Made by a program: the position numbers and the translations under genes. DNA of 64,000 bases, taken from NCBI RefSeq assembly GCF_034180645.1, contig NZ_JAXFNY010000003.1, positions 1 through 64,000 on the forward strand, given 5' to 3'. Within the stretch, counting starts at the first letter, position 1. Every line of letters begins with the position of its first letter. Of the stretch, positions 9,232 to 17,547 are shown piece by piece. Source of the DNA: Mobiluncus sp034180645. Its GTDB lineage: Bacteria > Actinomycetota > Actinomycetes > Actinomycetales > Actinomycetaceae. The notes under the pieces were generated by a model, which saw nothing but the letters and a program-made list of their open reading frames with translations, had not been told where the DNA came from and made no database searches.

Positions 9232-10089
9232 CTAAATCCCGTACCGGGAACCGGATACTGCGGAAAGTTTTTTCTCCAGTCGGGCCTGGATAGCCTTGTT
9301 CGTGCGGTATTCGGCGTCCCGGCGCAACACCAGGACCGCCGCAATGAACCGCTCCGGGTCTGTGCCGGGGGGAGGCGGCGGATACACCTGGTTCAAAAGG
9401 GCGGTGGCCAGCGTTTGCGCCGCCTGCTGTCGGTGGAGCGGGTCTATCTTGGTGGCGCTTTGCAGGAACCGGCGCGCAGTCACGGTGGTAACCCCGTCCA
9501 GCTCGCCGACATTGGCCTCGCTGGCCCACTGAGCAAGTTCCGGAGCCAGCAGCAGCGGTCGGCGGGTCAGCCCGGAAGTCTCGGAAACGGCGTAGGTTCC
9601 AGCGAAAATATCCCCGATACGTTTGCCTCTGCGGTTCGTCCACGCCGCGATAATGGCCCCGGCGCCCATCGTCGCCCACAGTTCGCCCAAACCAATCAAG
9701 GTACGCACGAACGCGTGGCGCAACGTGATAGGACCGCCGTCATCACGGACTATGCGCGTCCCCACGATGAAACGCCCTAGTGACTTTCCGCGACTCAAAG
9801 TTTCTACCGTCATCGGCACCAGGAACAGCCACAGCGCCGTGACTATCGAAACCAACGCGGCGGCATGTGCCTCATTGGAAAAATACATGAAGTCGTCACT
9901 TTCCCCGCTCAGACTCAGTATCAGGAACAGCACCTCGTAGGTGATAATCATCCCTAAAATGATGGCGATGGCATCAATAATGGCCGAAACGACACGCAAA
10001 AATAACGAAGCCGGCTGCACCAGCAAGGCGATAGCTTCGCCGGTGATGACCACGTCGGGCCGGATTTTCGTTCCGCTAAATTGTTCCAT
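9232..10089 (-). CDS. RDD family membrane protein
   Basis: The 285-residue product from the ATG at 10089 carries an RDD domain: three membrane spans within about residues 20-145 with the characteristic charged pattern (LRVVSAIIDAIAI, then GKSLGRFIVGTRIV). A cytoplasmic C-terminal part of about 120 residues follows. It is transcribed divergently from the SpoIIM-like gene across only 18 bases, an arrangement also found in mycobacteria. A longer reading to 10224 would run into the neighbouring coding sequence and is rejected. Function is unknown; RDD proteins have been linked to transport and ion stress. Confidence 0.85.
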   Translation of the reverse strand: MEQFSGTKIRPDVVITGEAIALLVQPASLFLRVVSAIIDAIAIILGMIITYEVLFLILSLSGESDDFMYFSNEAHAAALVSIVTALWLFLVPMTVETLSRGKSLGRFIVGTRIVRDDGGPITLRHAFVRTLIGLGELWATMGAGAIIAAWTNRRGKRIGDIFAGTYAVSETSGLTRRPLLLAPELAQWASEANVGELDGVTTVTARRFLQSATKIDPLHRQQAAQTLATALLNQVYPPPPPGTDPERFIAAVLVLRRDAEYRTNKAIQARLEKKLSAVSGSRYGI

Positions 10090-10107
10090 TAAGTATAAAT
10101 TAGCAGC
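10090..10107. promoter_or_regulatory. Overlapping divergent leaderless promoters
   Basis: Only 18 bases separate the two divergent ATGs. On the minus strand TAATTT (10102 to 10097) is seven bases from the ATG at 10089. On the plus strand TATAAA (10094-10099) or TAAATT (10096-10101) is eight or six bases from the ATG at 10108. No ribosome binding site fits in either direction, so both transcripts are expected to be leaderless and the two promoters share bases. Confidence 0.6.
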
Positions 10108-11091
10108 ATGGACATCGATGCGTATACCGCAGGGCGAGCTGAGGACTGGTCGCGCCTGGCTCAACTGAACCGGAAACGCCGTCTGAGCGGGGCGGAAATC
10201 GATGAATTGATGGGCTTGTATCATCGAGCCAGCGCGGACTTGGCGACCATTACTTCCGTGCCGACCGACCCGGATGTCGTGCTGGATCTGACGAACCTGG
10301 TGTCCATGGCACGAGGGCGTATCGGGGGGACGCGCCGAACGTTTCGGGAGTCTGTTGGCGGGTTCTTTACCGTGACTCTGCCCCTGGCGCTGTACCGTAT
10401 CGGGTCGGTTTTCCTGGTGCTCACGGCTCTGTCACTCATTACCGCCGTGTTCACCGGTTTTTGGGTCTACACCCACCCGGAGACTCTGCTGGCCCAGCAA
10501 TCTGAGATGGAACTGCGCCAATACGCCGAAGATTCTTTCAAAGCCTATTATTCAAACTATCCGGCTCCGGATTTTGCCGCCCAGGTGTGGACGAACAACG
10601 CGACGATTGCCGTGCTGATGGTGGCCCTGTTCTTTACCGGCGCCTATCCGGTCTACCTGTTGCTGACGAACTTCGCCAATGTGGGAGTCGCCGGGGCCAT
10701 CATGGCCAAGTACGGTGACCTAGGGATTTTCTTTGGGTTGATTACCCCCCACGGGCTGCTCGAGCTGTCCTGCATTGTCTTGGCTTGCGCCGCGGCCTTG
10801 CGGCTGTTCTGGGCGCTGTTTGTGCCCGGTGAGAATCCGCGCATGGTGTCCCTAGCGCGTGCGGGCCGCCAGTTCGGGCCGGTAGCGGTAGGTTTGATTA
10901 TCCTGTTGGGGATTTCGGGCCTGGAAGAAGCGTTCTTGACGCCCTCGGCGTTGCTGACCCCCGTAAAGATTGCGGTCGCGGTAGTGGTCTATGTGGCCCT
11001 GGTAGCATGGGTGGTGTTTTTCGGTCGGCGGGCGCTGCGGGCGGGCCTGAGCGGGGACCTGGAGGAATCGGTCGCCGGCTACGTGGACTAA
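10108..11091 (+). CDS. Stage II sporulation protein M-like (DUF95) membrane protein
   Basis: This 327-residue protein has a soluble N-terminus (about 1-90) with the MDIDAYTAGR / WSRLAQLNRK / LSGAEIDELMGLYHRAS pattern of the SpoIIM/DUF95 family and five or six membrane spans. GLITPHGLLELSCIVLA is the family's hallmark. It is probably leaderless, starting at the ATG at 10108. In actinobacteria this gene sits beside an RDD gene; in endospore formers the family belongs to the engulfment machinery, but here a general envelope role is more plausible. Its stop overlaps the convergent L,D-transpeptidase stop by four bases. Confidence 0.85.
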   Translation: MDIDAYTAGRAEDWSRLAQLNRKRRLSGAEIDELMGLYHRASADLATITSVPTDPDVVLDLTNLVSMARGRIGGTRRTFRESVGGFFTVTLPLALYRIGSVFLVLTALSLITAVFTGFWVYTHPETLLAQQSEMELRQYAEDSFKAYYSNYPAPDFAAQVWTNNATIAVLMVALFFTGAYPVYLLLTNFANVGVAGAIMAKYGDLGIFFGLITPHGLLELSCIVLACAAALRLFWALFVPGENPRMVSLARAGRQFGPVAVGLIILLGISGLEEAFLTPSALLTPVKIAVAVVVYVALVAWVVFFGRRALRAGLSGDLEESVAGYVD

Positions 11092-12077
11092 GTGTGAGAC
11101 ACGACAGTAGTGCCGATGGTTATCAGGTCATAAATCGCTTTGGCATCCGTCACGCTCAGGTTCACGCAACCGTGAGAGCCTTTTTCAGGGATATAGACGA
11201 AAGTGGAGCGCCACGGTGCCCCGTGCAGCGCAAAATCTCCCGAAAAGTATGAAATCCACGGGGCTGTCTCACTGTAGGGTCCGTCAAATCCCACCCCGGT
11301 CATGGTTTGCATTTCCAGCTTGGCGTACACTTTGTAAACCCCTTGCACCGTGGGGGCTTGGGCGTGGCCGTCCACCGCGGCCACCGGCCCGTAAATGACT
11401 TTCGTCCCGTCATAGACGGCAGTAGTGTGGTTCGTCAGGTTCACATCGACCCACCGTTCTTGTGGCTGGGGCGCGTAGGGCATCGCCGGAGCCGGAACGA
11501 CGGTGTCGTCAAAACCGCCTCGGCGGGCAGACAACTTCGTGGCGACTTCTACGTTACCTGTTATTTTGTCCAGGGCCGTGGTGATGCGTGAAACCAGACT
11601 GTCCGGTTTGTCCACGACCGCACCGTCAACTGGGTCTTTGAGTAAACGTACCAGGTGGCCGGCACTGTCCACCTGCCGCTTTCCGTTCACGGCGGGTTTA
11701 TCGACTTGGGCGATGCAGGAACTCACCCACTGAGTGATTGCGTCAGTGCTAAAGCGGGGTGGGGGCAGGGGTTGCGAGCTGAGCTGCTTGACCGGTTGGG
11801 GAACCGGATGTAGCCAGGAGCAAACCTGGTCAGGCTTTGCCAAAAAGCTGCTGTCGCCGAGGCGTAAAGTGACGCTGCGCTGGCATGCCGAGTCCCGCGC
11901 CGCGCTGATTTGGGCGGACTGGTCCTCATTCCAAAACGGCGTGTAGCCAAATGCGAGCCAGCCGCCCCCGGCCACCACCAGCAACGTGGCCGCAGCCGCG
12001 AGCCATCTGGGGTTGGTCGCCAACGACCGACGCCGATGTTGCGGCGTCAGATGCGTGGGGCGATAGAGGAAGCTCAT
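11088..12077 (-). CDS. L,D-transpeptidase (YkuD domain)
   Basis: The 329-residue protein has one membrane span near residues 24-43, an extracytoplasmic middle section, and a C-terminal YkuD catalytic domain from about residue 210. The catalytic motif is HG...SHGCVNLS with Cys304 as nucleophile. Such enzymes make 3-3 peptidoglycan cross-links or attach proteins to the wall, resisting most beta-lactams. It lies 20 bases downstream of a second L,D-transpeptidase on the same strand, so the two probably form an operon. Confidence 0.9.
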   Translation of the reverse strand: MSFLYRPTHLTPQHRRRSLATNPRWLAAAATLLVVAGGGWLAFGYTPFWNEDQSAQISAARDSACQRSVTLRLGDSSFLAKPDQVCSWLHPVPQPVKQLSSQPLPPPRFSTDAITQWVSSCIAQVDKPAVNGKRQVDSAGHLVRLLKDPVDGAVVDKPDSLVSRITTALDKITGNVEVATKLSARRGGFDDTVVPAPAMPYAPQPQERWVDVNLTNHTTAVYDGTKVIYGPVAAVDGHAQAPTVQGVYKVYAKLEMQTMTGVGFDGPYSETAPWISYFSGDFALHGAPWRSTFVYIPEKGSHGCVNLSVTDAKAIYDLITIGTTVVSHT

Positions 12078-12097
12078 TCGTAAAACCTTTCAAAAAC

Positions 12098-13576
12098 CTA
12101 GATAACCCCAGCTCGGTGGATGACTACCGGGGTTCCTACCCGAGCCCAGTCGAACAGCTCCTTGGCTTTCGCAGGCTTCAGGTTCACACAGCCGTGCGAC
12201 CCGCCGTAGTTCGTTTGCACCCAGTTCCAGCGTGTATAGGTGCCGTGTACGGCGTAGTCGCCGTGGTAGTACATGGTCCATGGGCTCCAGGTGTCGTAGG
12301 GTCCGTCCCAGGCATTATCGCTTTTCATATGGGCGTTGACCAGCTTGGTTTGGACACGAAAAATGCCCGGATAGGTCGGGGAAGGTAGCGAACCGTGCAC
12401 CGCCTCGACCGGTCCCCACACGACCTTGTCCCCAGCCCATGCTGCGACAGTGTGGTTGGTCAGGTCGACGCTGATGAACTTCTCCCCAGGTTTGGCGTTG
12501 TAGGGAGGGCGGGGAAGGTTTTGGTCCACCACGGTGTCGTTGAACTTGCCTTCCTGGACTTCCATCTCAAAGACCCCGCGGTAGTTTTGTCCGGCGTTCA
12601 GCGCCGTGGTGATTTCGGCGGCAATGGTGTCATTGTTCGAGACTTTCTTTGAGTCCAGAGCCATTTTCGTCATGGTCAAGAGGTAGCCGTCTTTCGACAT
12701 GGTGCGTTCGCCCGGACCGTTGTTCACGTCAATTTTTTCGTCGGTGAATGTCTTGAGCCAAGCCAATACTTTCTTTTCGCTGATGACCGGTCCGTCCTCA
12801 GTGACTTCGACCCACTGGGCTTTGTCCGCGGGGGAAATGATGTGCCCAACGCGGCGGCCAATCAGGTTCACTTTCGGGGCGATGAGCGTGTTGGCTCGCT
12901 GCGCCCAGGTTTCCAGCTGCGGATCCGCTTCGCTCGGCGTAACTTCGGTCAGTTTCACCGGGACGGATTGTTTCGTCTGAGTTTCCCAAGTTTTTTCGGC
13001 GGCCGCGATGAGGACTGTCGGGTCAACGCCTTGCCCGGCGCTGCCCGGCTGCACCGCAAAGGAGCCTTGTTCGCTGTTGAACCCCAGCTGCGGGTCGACG
13101 ACGGTGTCAGGTCGCTTCGCGGTCAAAGCCCGGGCTGCCTGGGTGGCGGTGGTTTTGTCGAGGGTGAAAAGGGGGGTGACTTTGCGTTCTCTGACGGTGG
13201 AGGCCAGGACTTCGCTGAGGTTTTCATTCGCTTTCATTACGGCAGCGGCGGTGCCGGGAACGTCGCAGTCCAAACCCATCTGGCCCAGACTTAACGAGGT
13301 TTCAGGGACGTCACCGCTAAATGTGGCTTTCAGAGTCTGGCAGCGATCCGTCAAACCGCGTTTCAGTTCATCGGGAGTCTGGCCTCCGACATCGTGGTTT
13401 CCCACCATCGTGTGGGGCAGCGCCAAGTTGGAATAGTGCGTGGCGTAAGCCCAGCCGCTGCCCCCAAGGGCGAGGGCGAGAACCCCCACACTGATGCCAG
13501 TAACGATGGGCCAGCGGCGTTTTTGCTTGACGACACCACGAATCTCTAAAGTGGGGTTCAAATTGTCTGCTGTCAT
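12098..13576 (-). CDS. L,D-transpeptidase with VanW/PG-binding-like region
   Basis: From the ATG at 13576, preceded by GAGAGGTG, the product is 492 residues. A membrane span near 25-45 is followed by a region of about 300 residues resembling the peptidoglycan-binding repeats often placed before YkuD domains, then the YkuD domain with GGSHGCVNLK and Cys463 as nucleophile. The in-frame ATG at 13603 has no ribosome binding site and is less likely. It shares an architecture with its shorter tandem partner and probably heads that operon. A possible operator array lies just upstream. Confidence 0.88.
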   Translation of the reverse strand: MTADNLNPTLEIRGVVKQKRRWPIVTGISVGVLALALGGSGWAYATHYSNLALPHTMVGNHDVGGQTPDELKRGLTDRCQTLKATFSGDVPETSLSLGQMGLDCDVPGTAAAVMKANENLSEVLASTVRERKVTPLFTLDKTTATQAARALTAKRPDTVVDPQLGFNSEQGSFAVQPGSAGQGVDPTVLIAAAEKTWETQTKQSVPVKLTEVTPSEADPQLETWAQRANTLIAPKVNLIGRRVGHIISPADKAQWVEVTEDGPVISEKKVLAWLKTFTDEKIDVNNGPGERTMSKDGYLLTMTKMALDSKKVSNNDTIAAEITTALNAGQNYRGVFEMEVQEGKFNDTVVDQNLPRPPYNAKPGEKFISVDLTNHTVAAWAGDKVVWGPVEAVHGSLPSPTYPGIFRVQTKLVNAHMKSDNAWDGPYDTWSPWTMYYHGDYAVHGTYTRWNWVQTNYGGSHGCVNLKPAKAKELFDWARVGTPVVIHRAGVI

Positions 13577-13624
13577 TGCCACCTCTCGATCCTCGTTAAT
13601 CATAGCTGAAACCTGTTGTTTCCC

Positions 13625-13733
13625 AAGTGAATGATTGTCTGAGCATCCTGACTTTTCAAGTGGATGATTTGCGCTATTTATTTCGCTGGGATTGTTTACA
13701 GTCTGTCATCTGACTGACTGTAAGTGGATGGTC
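13625..13733. repeat. Three direct repeats AAGTGRATGRTY with an inverted repeat
   Basis: Copies are AAGTGAATGATT (13625-13636), AAGTGGATGATT (13658-13669) and AAGTGGATGGTC (13722-13733), spaced 33 and 64 bases, close to three and six helical turns. An inverted repeat, TTACAGTC (13696-13703) with GACTGTAA (13716-13723), lies between the last two. The array occupies the divergent gap between the L,D-transpeptidase pair and the small secreted-protein gene and looks like an operator region. Confidence 0.5.
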
Positions 13734-13786
13734 GCTGGGCATACTTAATCAAAAAATTTACCCTAGTTTTCAACGGAGAATCGCGA

Positions 13787-13792
13787 TACAAT
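13787..13792 (+). promoter_or_regulatory. Candidate -10 element for the small secreted-protein gene
   Basis: TACAAT at 13787-13792 resembles a -10 hexamer, giving a leader of about 70 bases to the ATG at 13869. The -35 region is poor (TAGTTT at 13764-13769, 17-base spacer), consistent with an activator-dependent promoter. Confidence 0.35.
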
Positions 13793-13868
13793 GAAATAGC
13801 GCTGGAGGTCGGCGGCGTGTCTCGTTCAGCGCGTTATTTCTGTAACCAATTTCTTAGGTGGAAATTTG

Positions 13869-14213
13869 ATGAAATCCCTGATTTATGTAGTGGTGAGCAT
13901 TTTAGCTTTGGGCTCAGCAGCCGCTTTGCCAGCGCAAGCGGCTGAGTACCGCGAGGTCACGGATTCCCTTACGGGAGCAACCCTGAAAAATTGGAATGAG
14001 GGTAATTGCGAGTCTTTCCGTGTCAATGAGGTGGTTCGAAACGATAGAGCTCCCAGATACGCCAACGCTACCGCACCATTATCCTGGAACCATGTTGTGA
14101 ATAATGCACGTTTTACCTCGATTGGAGACACTGTTGGTAGGAACGCGCGAATTAGTGCAGTTGCGGATTTTAAAACTGACTTTGTTACCTGCAGGGGTAA
14201 ACCTACAACATGA
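13869..14213 (+). CDS. Small secreted protein of unknown function
   Basis: This 114-residue protein starts at the ATG at 13869 behind AGGTGG. A Sec signal peptide is clear: basic start, hydrophobic core, and a cleavage site after about residue 24 or 25 (LPAQAAEY). The mature part is about 90 residues, hydrophilic, with only two cysteines (Cys47, Cys108) that could form one disulfide. No family was recognised. It opens a small cassette with two membrane-protein genes and is more A+T-rich than its neighbours. A bacteriocin-like or surface role is possible, but nothing in the sequence proves it. Confidence 0.65.
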   Translation: MKSLIYVVVSILALGSAAALPAQAAEYREVTDSLTGATLKNWNEGNCESFRVNEVVRNDRAPRYANATAPLSWNHVVNNARFTSIGDTVGRNARISAVADFKTDFVTCRGKPTT

Positions 14214-14315
14214 GCAATTCGGCTACTTCTAATCCCAACGGCAGTTATTCAGCTGGATTTTCGCATGATTTGCGAGGCTGCATAGTTGATACGGTACACC
14301 CAGATACGAGTTATT

Positions 14316-14747
14316 ATGCGCGCTAGAACTGCTTTTGCTCTGGTTGGGCTGGCGCTAATTGTTTGCAGTGTCATTCCCACCCCGTTTTTCTCGAACGCTT
14401 CACTGCCCTCAGTTTTCGCACATTCAGGGCTTTCCCTAGTGTATTTGTTAGGAATAGTTTTGGTCTTGCCTTTCGTTTGGCGTGTTCCGTCTTCACCCTT
14501 TCGGGGTGCAGTTCCGGTATTTGTACTCACGACGATGGTAGGACTTTACCTGATTGCTTGCGGAATCATGCTGGCAAATTTTCAAATACGTCCTGACATA
14601 GAGTTTCTACCGGCTACAGTAGTTACTCTCAGCAGTTTATTGGCAGTTTTTGTCCTGCTACTGGTGATGCTAGTGCGTTTTCGTGATCAATTGGCCAAAT
14701 GGATTGTGGATTCATTTGCCTCCTCTGTTCGGCAGGGACAAACCTAG
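14316..14747 (+). CDS. Four-span membrane protein of unknown function
   Basis: The product from the ATG at 14316 is 143 residues and almost entirely membrane-embedded, with spans near 6-26, 38-56, 66-88 and 101-121 and a short cytoplasmic tail. A TTG at 14286 is an alternative start but lacks a better ribosome binding site. No family was recognised. It follows the small secreted-protein gene by about 100 bases and is followed two bases later by a 38-codon membrane-peptide frame. Base composition matches the cassette rather than the flanking housekeeping genes. Confidence 0.6.
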   Translation: MRARTAFALVGLALIVCSVIPTPFFSNASLPSVFAHSGLSLVYLLGIVLVLPFVWRVPSSPFRGAVPVFVLTTMVGLYLIACGIMLANFQIRPDIEFLPATVVTLSSLLAVFVLLLVMLVRFRDQLAKWIVDSFASSVRQGQT

Positions 14748-14749
14748 AG

Positions 14750-14866
14750 ATGTTCACTGGATGGGTAATCACACTGCTTGCTGTCGTGGTTTTCCTGACC
14801 CAATTGGCTCACTATTGGCATACTGTCCGACGTGTTCCTCCAATTACGGTCAACGACACTATCTAG
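14750..14866 (+). CDS. 38-residue single-span membrane peptide
   Basis: ATG at 14750 lies two bases after the stop of the four-span protein gene, so translation could be coupled. The peptide begins MFTGWVITLLAVVVFLTQLA, a single hydrophobic segment, followed by a short polar tail with HYWHTVRR and ends at TAG 14864-14866. GGCAGGGA at about 14731-14738 is a distant ribosome binding site. No homologue is recognised; the membrane-peptide composition and tight linkage are the only support. Confidence 0.4.
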   Translation: MFTGWVITLLAVVVFLTQLAHYWHTVRRVPPITVNDTI

Positions 14867-15005
14867 GGATTCTGGCTAACCAGCGGACTATCATCCCCAC
14901 TTTTGGTGAAACGCGGTGGTTTGTGCCAGAATAGACCCTTGGTCTGTCCGGTTCACCCAAAGCCTCCGCTGCGGGACCCGGGGCCCTCGAACCCAAGGAG
15001 TAATC

Positions 15006-15317
15006 ATGAAACAGGGAATTCACCCCGAATATGTTTTGACCGAGGTCACCTGCACCTGCGGAAATCGCTTTACGACTCGCTCCACCCTGACTTCCGGTCA
15101 GATGCGCGTGGACGTGTGCTCGGCTTGCCACCCGTTCTATACCGGCAAGCAAAAGATTCTTGACACCGGCGGTCGAGTGGCTCGTTTCGAGGCTCGCTAC
15201 GCCAAGTTCAACGACGCCAAGAAGAAAGCTGCTGATAAAGCTAAGAAGGACGCCGAAAAGGCTGCCAAGCAGGCCGCAAAAGCTGAGGAAGCTAAGGCTC
15301 CCGCCGCCGCGGAATAG
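15006..15317 (+). CDS. rpmE: 50S ribosomal protein L31
   Basis: A 103-residue L31 of the zinc-binding (C+) type: Cys16 and Cys18 with Cys38 and Cys41 in CSACHPFYTGKQ. The conserved core ends near residue 70 and is followed by an unusually long Lys/Ala-rich tail of about 30 residues (runs such as KKKAADKAKKDAEKAAK). An AAGGAG ribosome binding site precedes the ATG. The order rpmE-prfA-prmC is conserved in actinobacteria. An intrinsic terminator follows directly. Confidence 0.95.
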   Translation: MKQGIHPEYVLTEVTCTCGNRFTTRSTLTSGQMRVDVCSACHPFYTGKQKILDTGGRVARFEARYAKFNDAKKKAADKAKKDAEKAAKQAAKAEEAKAPAAAE

Positions 15318-15326
15318 CGAAACTTT

Positions 15327-15365
15327 GACACCGGTCGGTACACGTTACCGACCGGTGTCTTTTAT
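15327..15365 (+). terminator. Intrinsic terminator after rpmE
   Basis: A perfect 14-bp stem pairs 15327-15340 with 15346-15359 around CACGT and is followed by a T-rich stretch (CTTTTATTT). It lies ten bases past the rpmE stop, so prfA probably has its own promoter or relies on read-through. Confidence 0.85.
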
Positions 15366-15421
15366 TTCCCAGGGTTTGCCTGGTGAACACCCAGATTTGC
15401 ACATGAAATGAAAGGTCAGAA

Positions 15422-16525
15422 ATGAGTGACTTCCCTGAAGAATTTGCCGGCGTGGAAGCCCTGCTGGAGGAGTTCCACCAGGTCGAGGCACAGATGAGCG
15501 ACCCGGATTTACACTCCAACCAGGCTCATGCCCGCAAGGTTGGCCGCCGCTATGCGGAACTGAGCCGCATCAACACCGTGGTGCAAAGCTGGTTGCAGGC
15601 GCGTGACGACTTGGAAGTCGGGCGCGAAATGGCTGGTGAGGACCCGGACTTTGCCGCGGAAATCCCCGGGCTTGAGGCCGCTTTCGACCAGGCCAACGCC
15701 GATTTGATTGAGGCGCTAACTCCGCGCGACCCCGATGATGCCCGCGATGTCATCATGGAAATCAAAGCCGGCGAGGGCGGCGAGGAATCCGCCCTGTTCG
15801 CTGGCGATTTGCTGCGAATGTATCAGCATTACGCCGAAAAGATGGGCTGGACGGTGCAGGTCCTGGGCTTGACCGAATCGGACCTCGGCGGCGTCAAGGA
15901 CGCCTCGATTGCATTCAAAGCGAAAGGTAACCCCACCCCGGAGGAAGGCGTGTGGGCCCACCTGAAATACGAGGGTGGGGTGCACCGGGTGCAGCGCGTT
16001 CCGGTCACCGAGTCACAAGGGCGGATCCACACTTCGGCGGCAGGCGTGCTGGTTATGCCGGAGGCTGAGGAAACCGGGGACATCGAGATTGACCCTAATG
16101 ACCTGCGCATTGACGTGTACCGGTCCTCGGGGCCGGGAGGTCAGTCCGTGAACACCACCGACTCGGCGGTGCGTATCACCCACGTGCCTACGGGAATCGT
16201 GGTGTCGATGCAAAACGAAAAGTCCCAGCTACAAAACAAAGAGGCCGGTATGCGGGTGTTGCGTTCGCGCCTGATGCAGCTGGAGGCGGAAAAGCGCGAG
16301 GCGGAAGCGGCTGAGGCGCGTGCCTCCCAGGTCCGCACCGTGGACCGCTCCGAGCGAATCCGTACCTACAACTTCCCGGAAAACCGTATCGCCGATCACC
16401 GCACCGGATACAAGGCTTACAACCTGGACCAGGTGCTAAACGGCGACCTGGCCCCGGTCATCCAGTCCGCTATTGATGCCGATGAAGCCGCCCGTTTGGC
16501 GGCGGTGGGCAAGTCCGCCCACTAG
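15422..16525 (+). CDS. prfA: Peptide chain release factor 1
   Basis: The 367-residue protein is a class I release factor that recognises UAA and UAG. It contains the GGQ loop (SSGPGGQSVNTTDSAVR) that enters the peptidyl transferase centre and the KAGEGGEESALFAGDLLRM region of domain 2. AAAGGTCAG precedes the ATG. The GGQ glutamine is the methylation target of PrmC, encoded 38 bases downstream. Confidence 0.95.
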   Translation: MSDFPEEFAGVEALLEEFHQVEAQMSDPDLHSNQAHARKVGRRYAELSRINTVVQSWLQARDDLEVGREMAGEDPDFAAEIPGLEAAFDQANADLIEALTPRDPDDARDVIMEIKAGEGGEESALFAGDLLRMYQHYAEKMGWTVQVLGLTESDLGGVKDASIAFKAKGNPTPEEGVWAHLKYEGGVHRVQRVPVTESQGRIHTSAAGVLVMPEAEETGDIEIDPNDLRIDVYRSSGPGGQSVNTTDSAVRITHVPTGIVVSMQNEKSQLQNKEAGMRVLRSRLMQLEAEKREAEAAEARASQVRTVDRSERIRTYNFPENRIADHRTGYKAYNLDQVLNGDLAPVIQSAIDADEAARLAAVGKSAH

Positions 16526-16563
16526 TCCACATGCGTGTCGCCCGGGACGGCGGAAGGACTCCG

Positions 16564-17436
16564 ATGCAGATACCCCAGCAAGCGGCAGCTCGCTCGGCGC
16601 TCAATGACGCGGCGTTCGTGTTGAGCGAGGCCGGAATCAACAACGCCCCCGGTGAGGCGCGTCTGCTGCTGGAGCACGTGTTGGGTCACCAGCCCGGCTA
16701 CGGCGAGCGTCTGGACGGGCCGACCTGGCAGCGGTTCTTTGAGCTGGTCGGACAGCGCGCCACCCGGGTCCCGTTGCAGCACGTCATGGGGGTCATGTAC
16801 TTTCGCCACCTGACCTTGCACGCCCGCCCCGGAGTGTTTGTGGTGCGTCCCGAGACGGAGTGGGTCGCACAAGGGGCCATTGACGCGGCTGCGGATTGGG
16901 TGCGGCGAGGGGTCTCTCCGCGGGTGCTGGATCTCGGCTGCGGTTCGGGGGCGCTGGGGTTGTCTATCGCCTCCGAAGTTCCCGAGTCTGTTCTGACCTG
17001 CGTGGACGTGTCAGAAGCGGCGATGGACCTGACGGCGGAAAACGCCCGGTTTACCGGGGTAGCGGCGCGAATCCTGCTCGCTGACGCTACCGACCCGCAA
17101 ACGCTGCGCAACGCCCTTGTGCGCGCCGAAATCCCGCCAAAGTTCCACGTCATCGCCACCAACCCGCCTTATGTGGTCGATCCGGTGACCCAGCCTGAAG
17201 CGTCCCAGGACCCGCAGTTGGCGCTCTATGGAGGGGGCGACGATGGTTTAGAGCGCCCGCGGGCATTTTTGGCTGCCGCCGCCGCGGTCGCAGCCCCCGG
17301 TGCCACCATCGTGATGGAACACGCCGAGACTCAAGGTGCCGCCCTGGTGAAAGCGGCCCAAGCGCTGGGGCTGAGGGACGCGCAAACCCGATGCGACCTG
17401 GCCGGTCGCCCCCGATTCTTACAAGCTCTAGCCTGA
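16564..17436 (+). CDS. prmC: Release factor glutamine methyltransferase
   Basis: PrmC N5-methylates the GGQ glutamine of release factors using S-adenosylmethionine. The 290-residue product has an N-terminal helical substrate domain, the SAM-binding motif VLDLGCGSGALGLS and the NPPYV catalytic signature (IATNPPYVVDP). The ATG at 16564 follows GGAAGG at a good distance and gives the usual length; an in-frame ATG at 16531 would add 11 residues and has no ribosome binding site. The family's usual downstream partner tsaC is displaced about 8.6 kb away by an insertion. Confidence 0.92.
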   Translation: MQIPQQAAARSALNDAAFVLSEAGINNAPGEARLLLEHVLGHQPGYGERLDGPTWQRFFELVGQRATRVPLQHVMGVMYFRHLTLHARPGVFVVRPETEWVAQGAIDAAADWVRRGVSPRVLDLGCGSGALGLSIASEVPESVLTCVDVSEAAMDLTAENARFTGVAARILLADATDPQTLRNALVRAEIPPKFHVIATNPPYVVDPVTQPEASQDPQLALYGGGDDGLERPRAFLAAAAAVAAPGATIVMEHAETQGAALVKAAQALGLRDAQTRCDLAGRPRFLQALA

Positions 17437-17547
17437 CCGTCGCCGGCCTGTCGAAATAGCACCGGCCTGGCGACTCCGGGGGGATGCCGCGGGGCTCGTC
17501 AGGGTTAAATCAGGGGTAACCCTGATGGCGGCTGGGTGGGGAGGCAA

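Noticed and set aside
13869..14213. Lactococcin 972-type bacteriocin
   Set aside because: Size and secretion fit, but the typical sequence pattern was not found and no ABC transporter follows the membrane protein.
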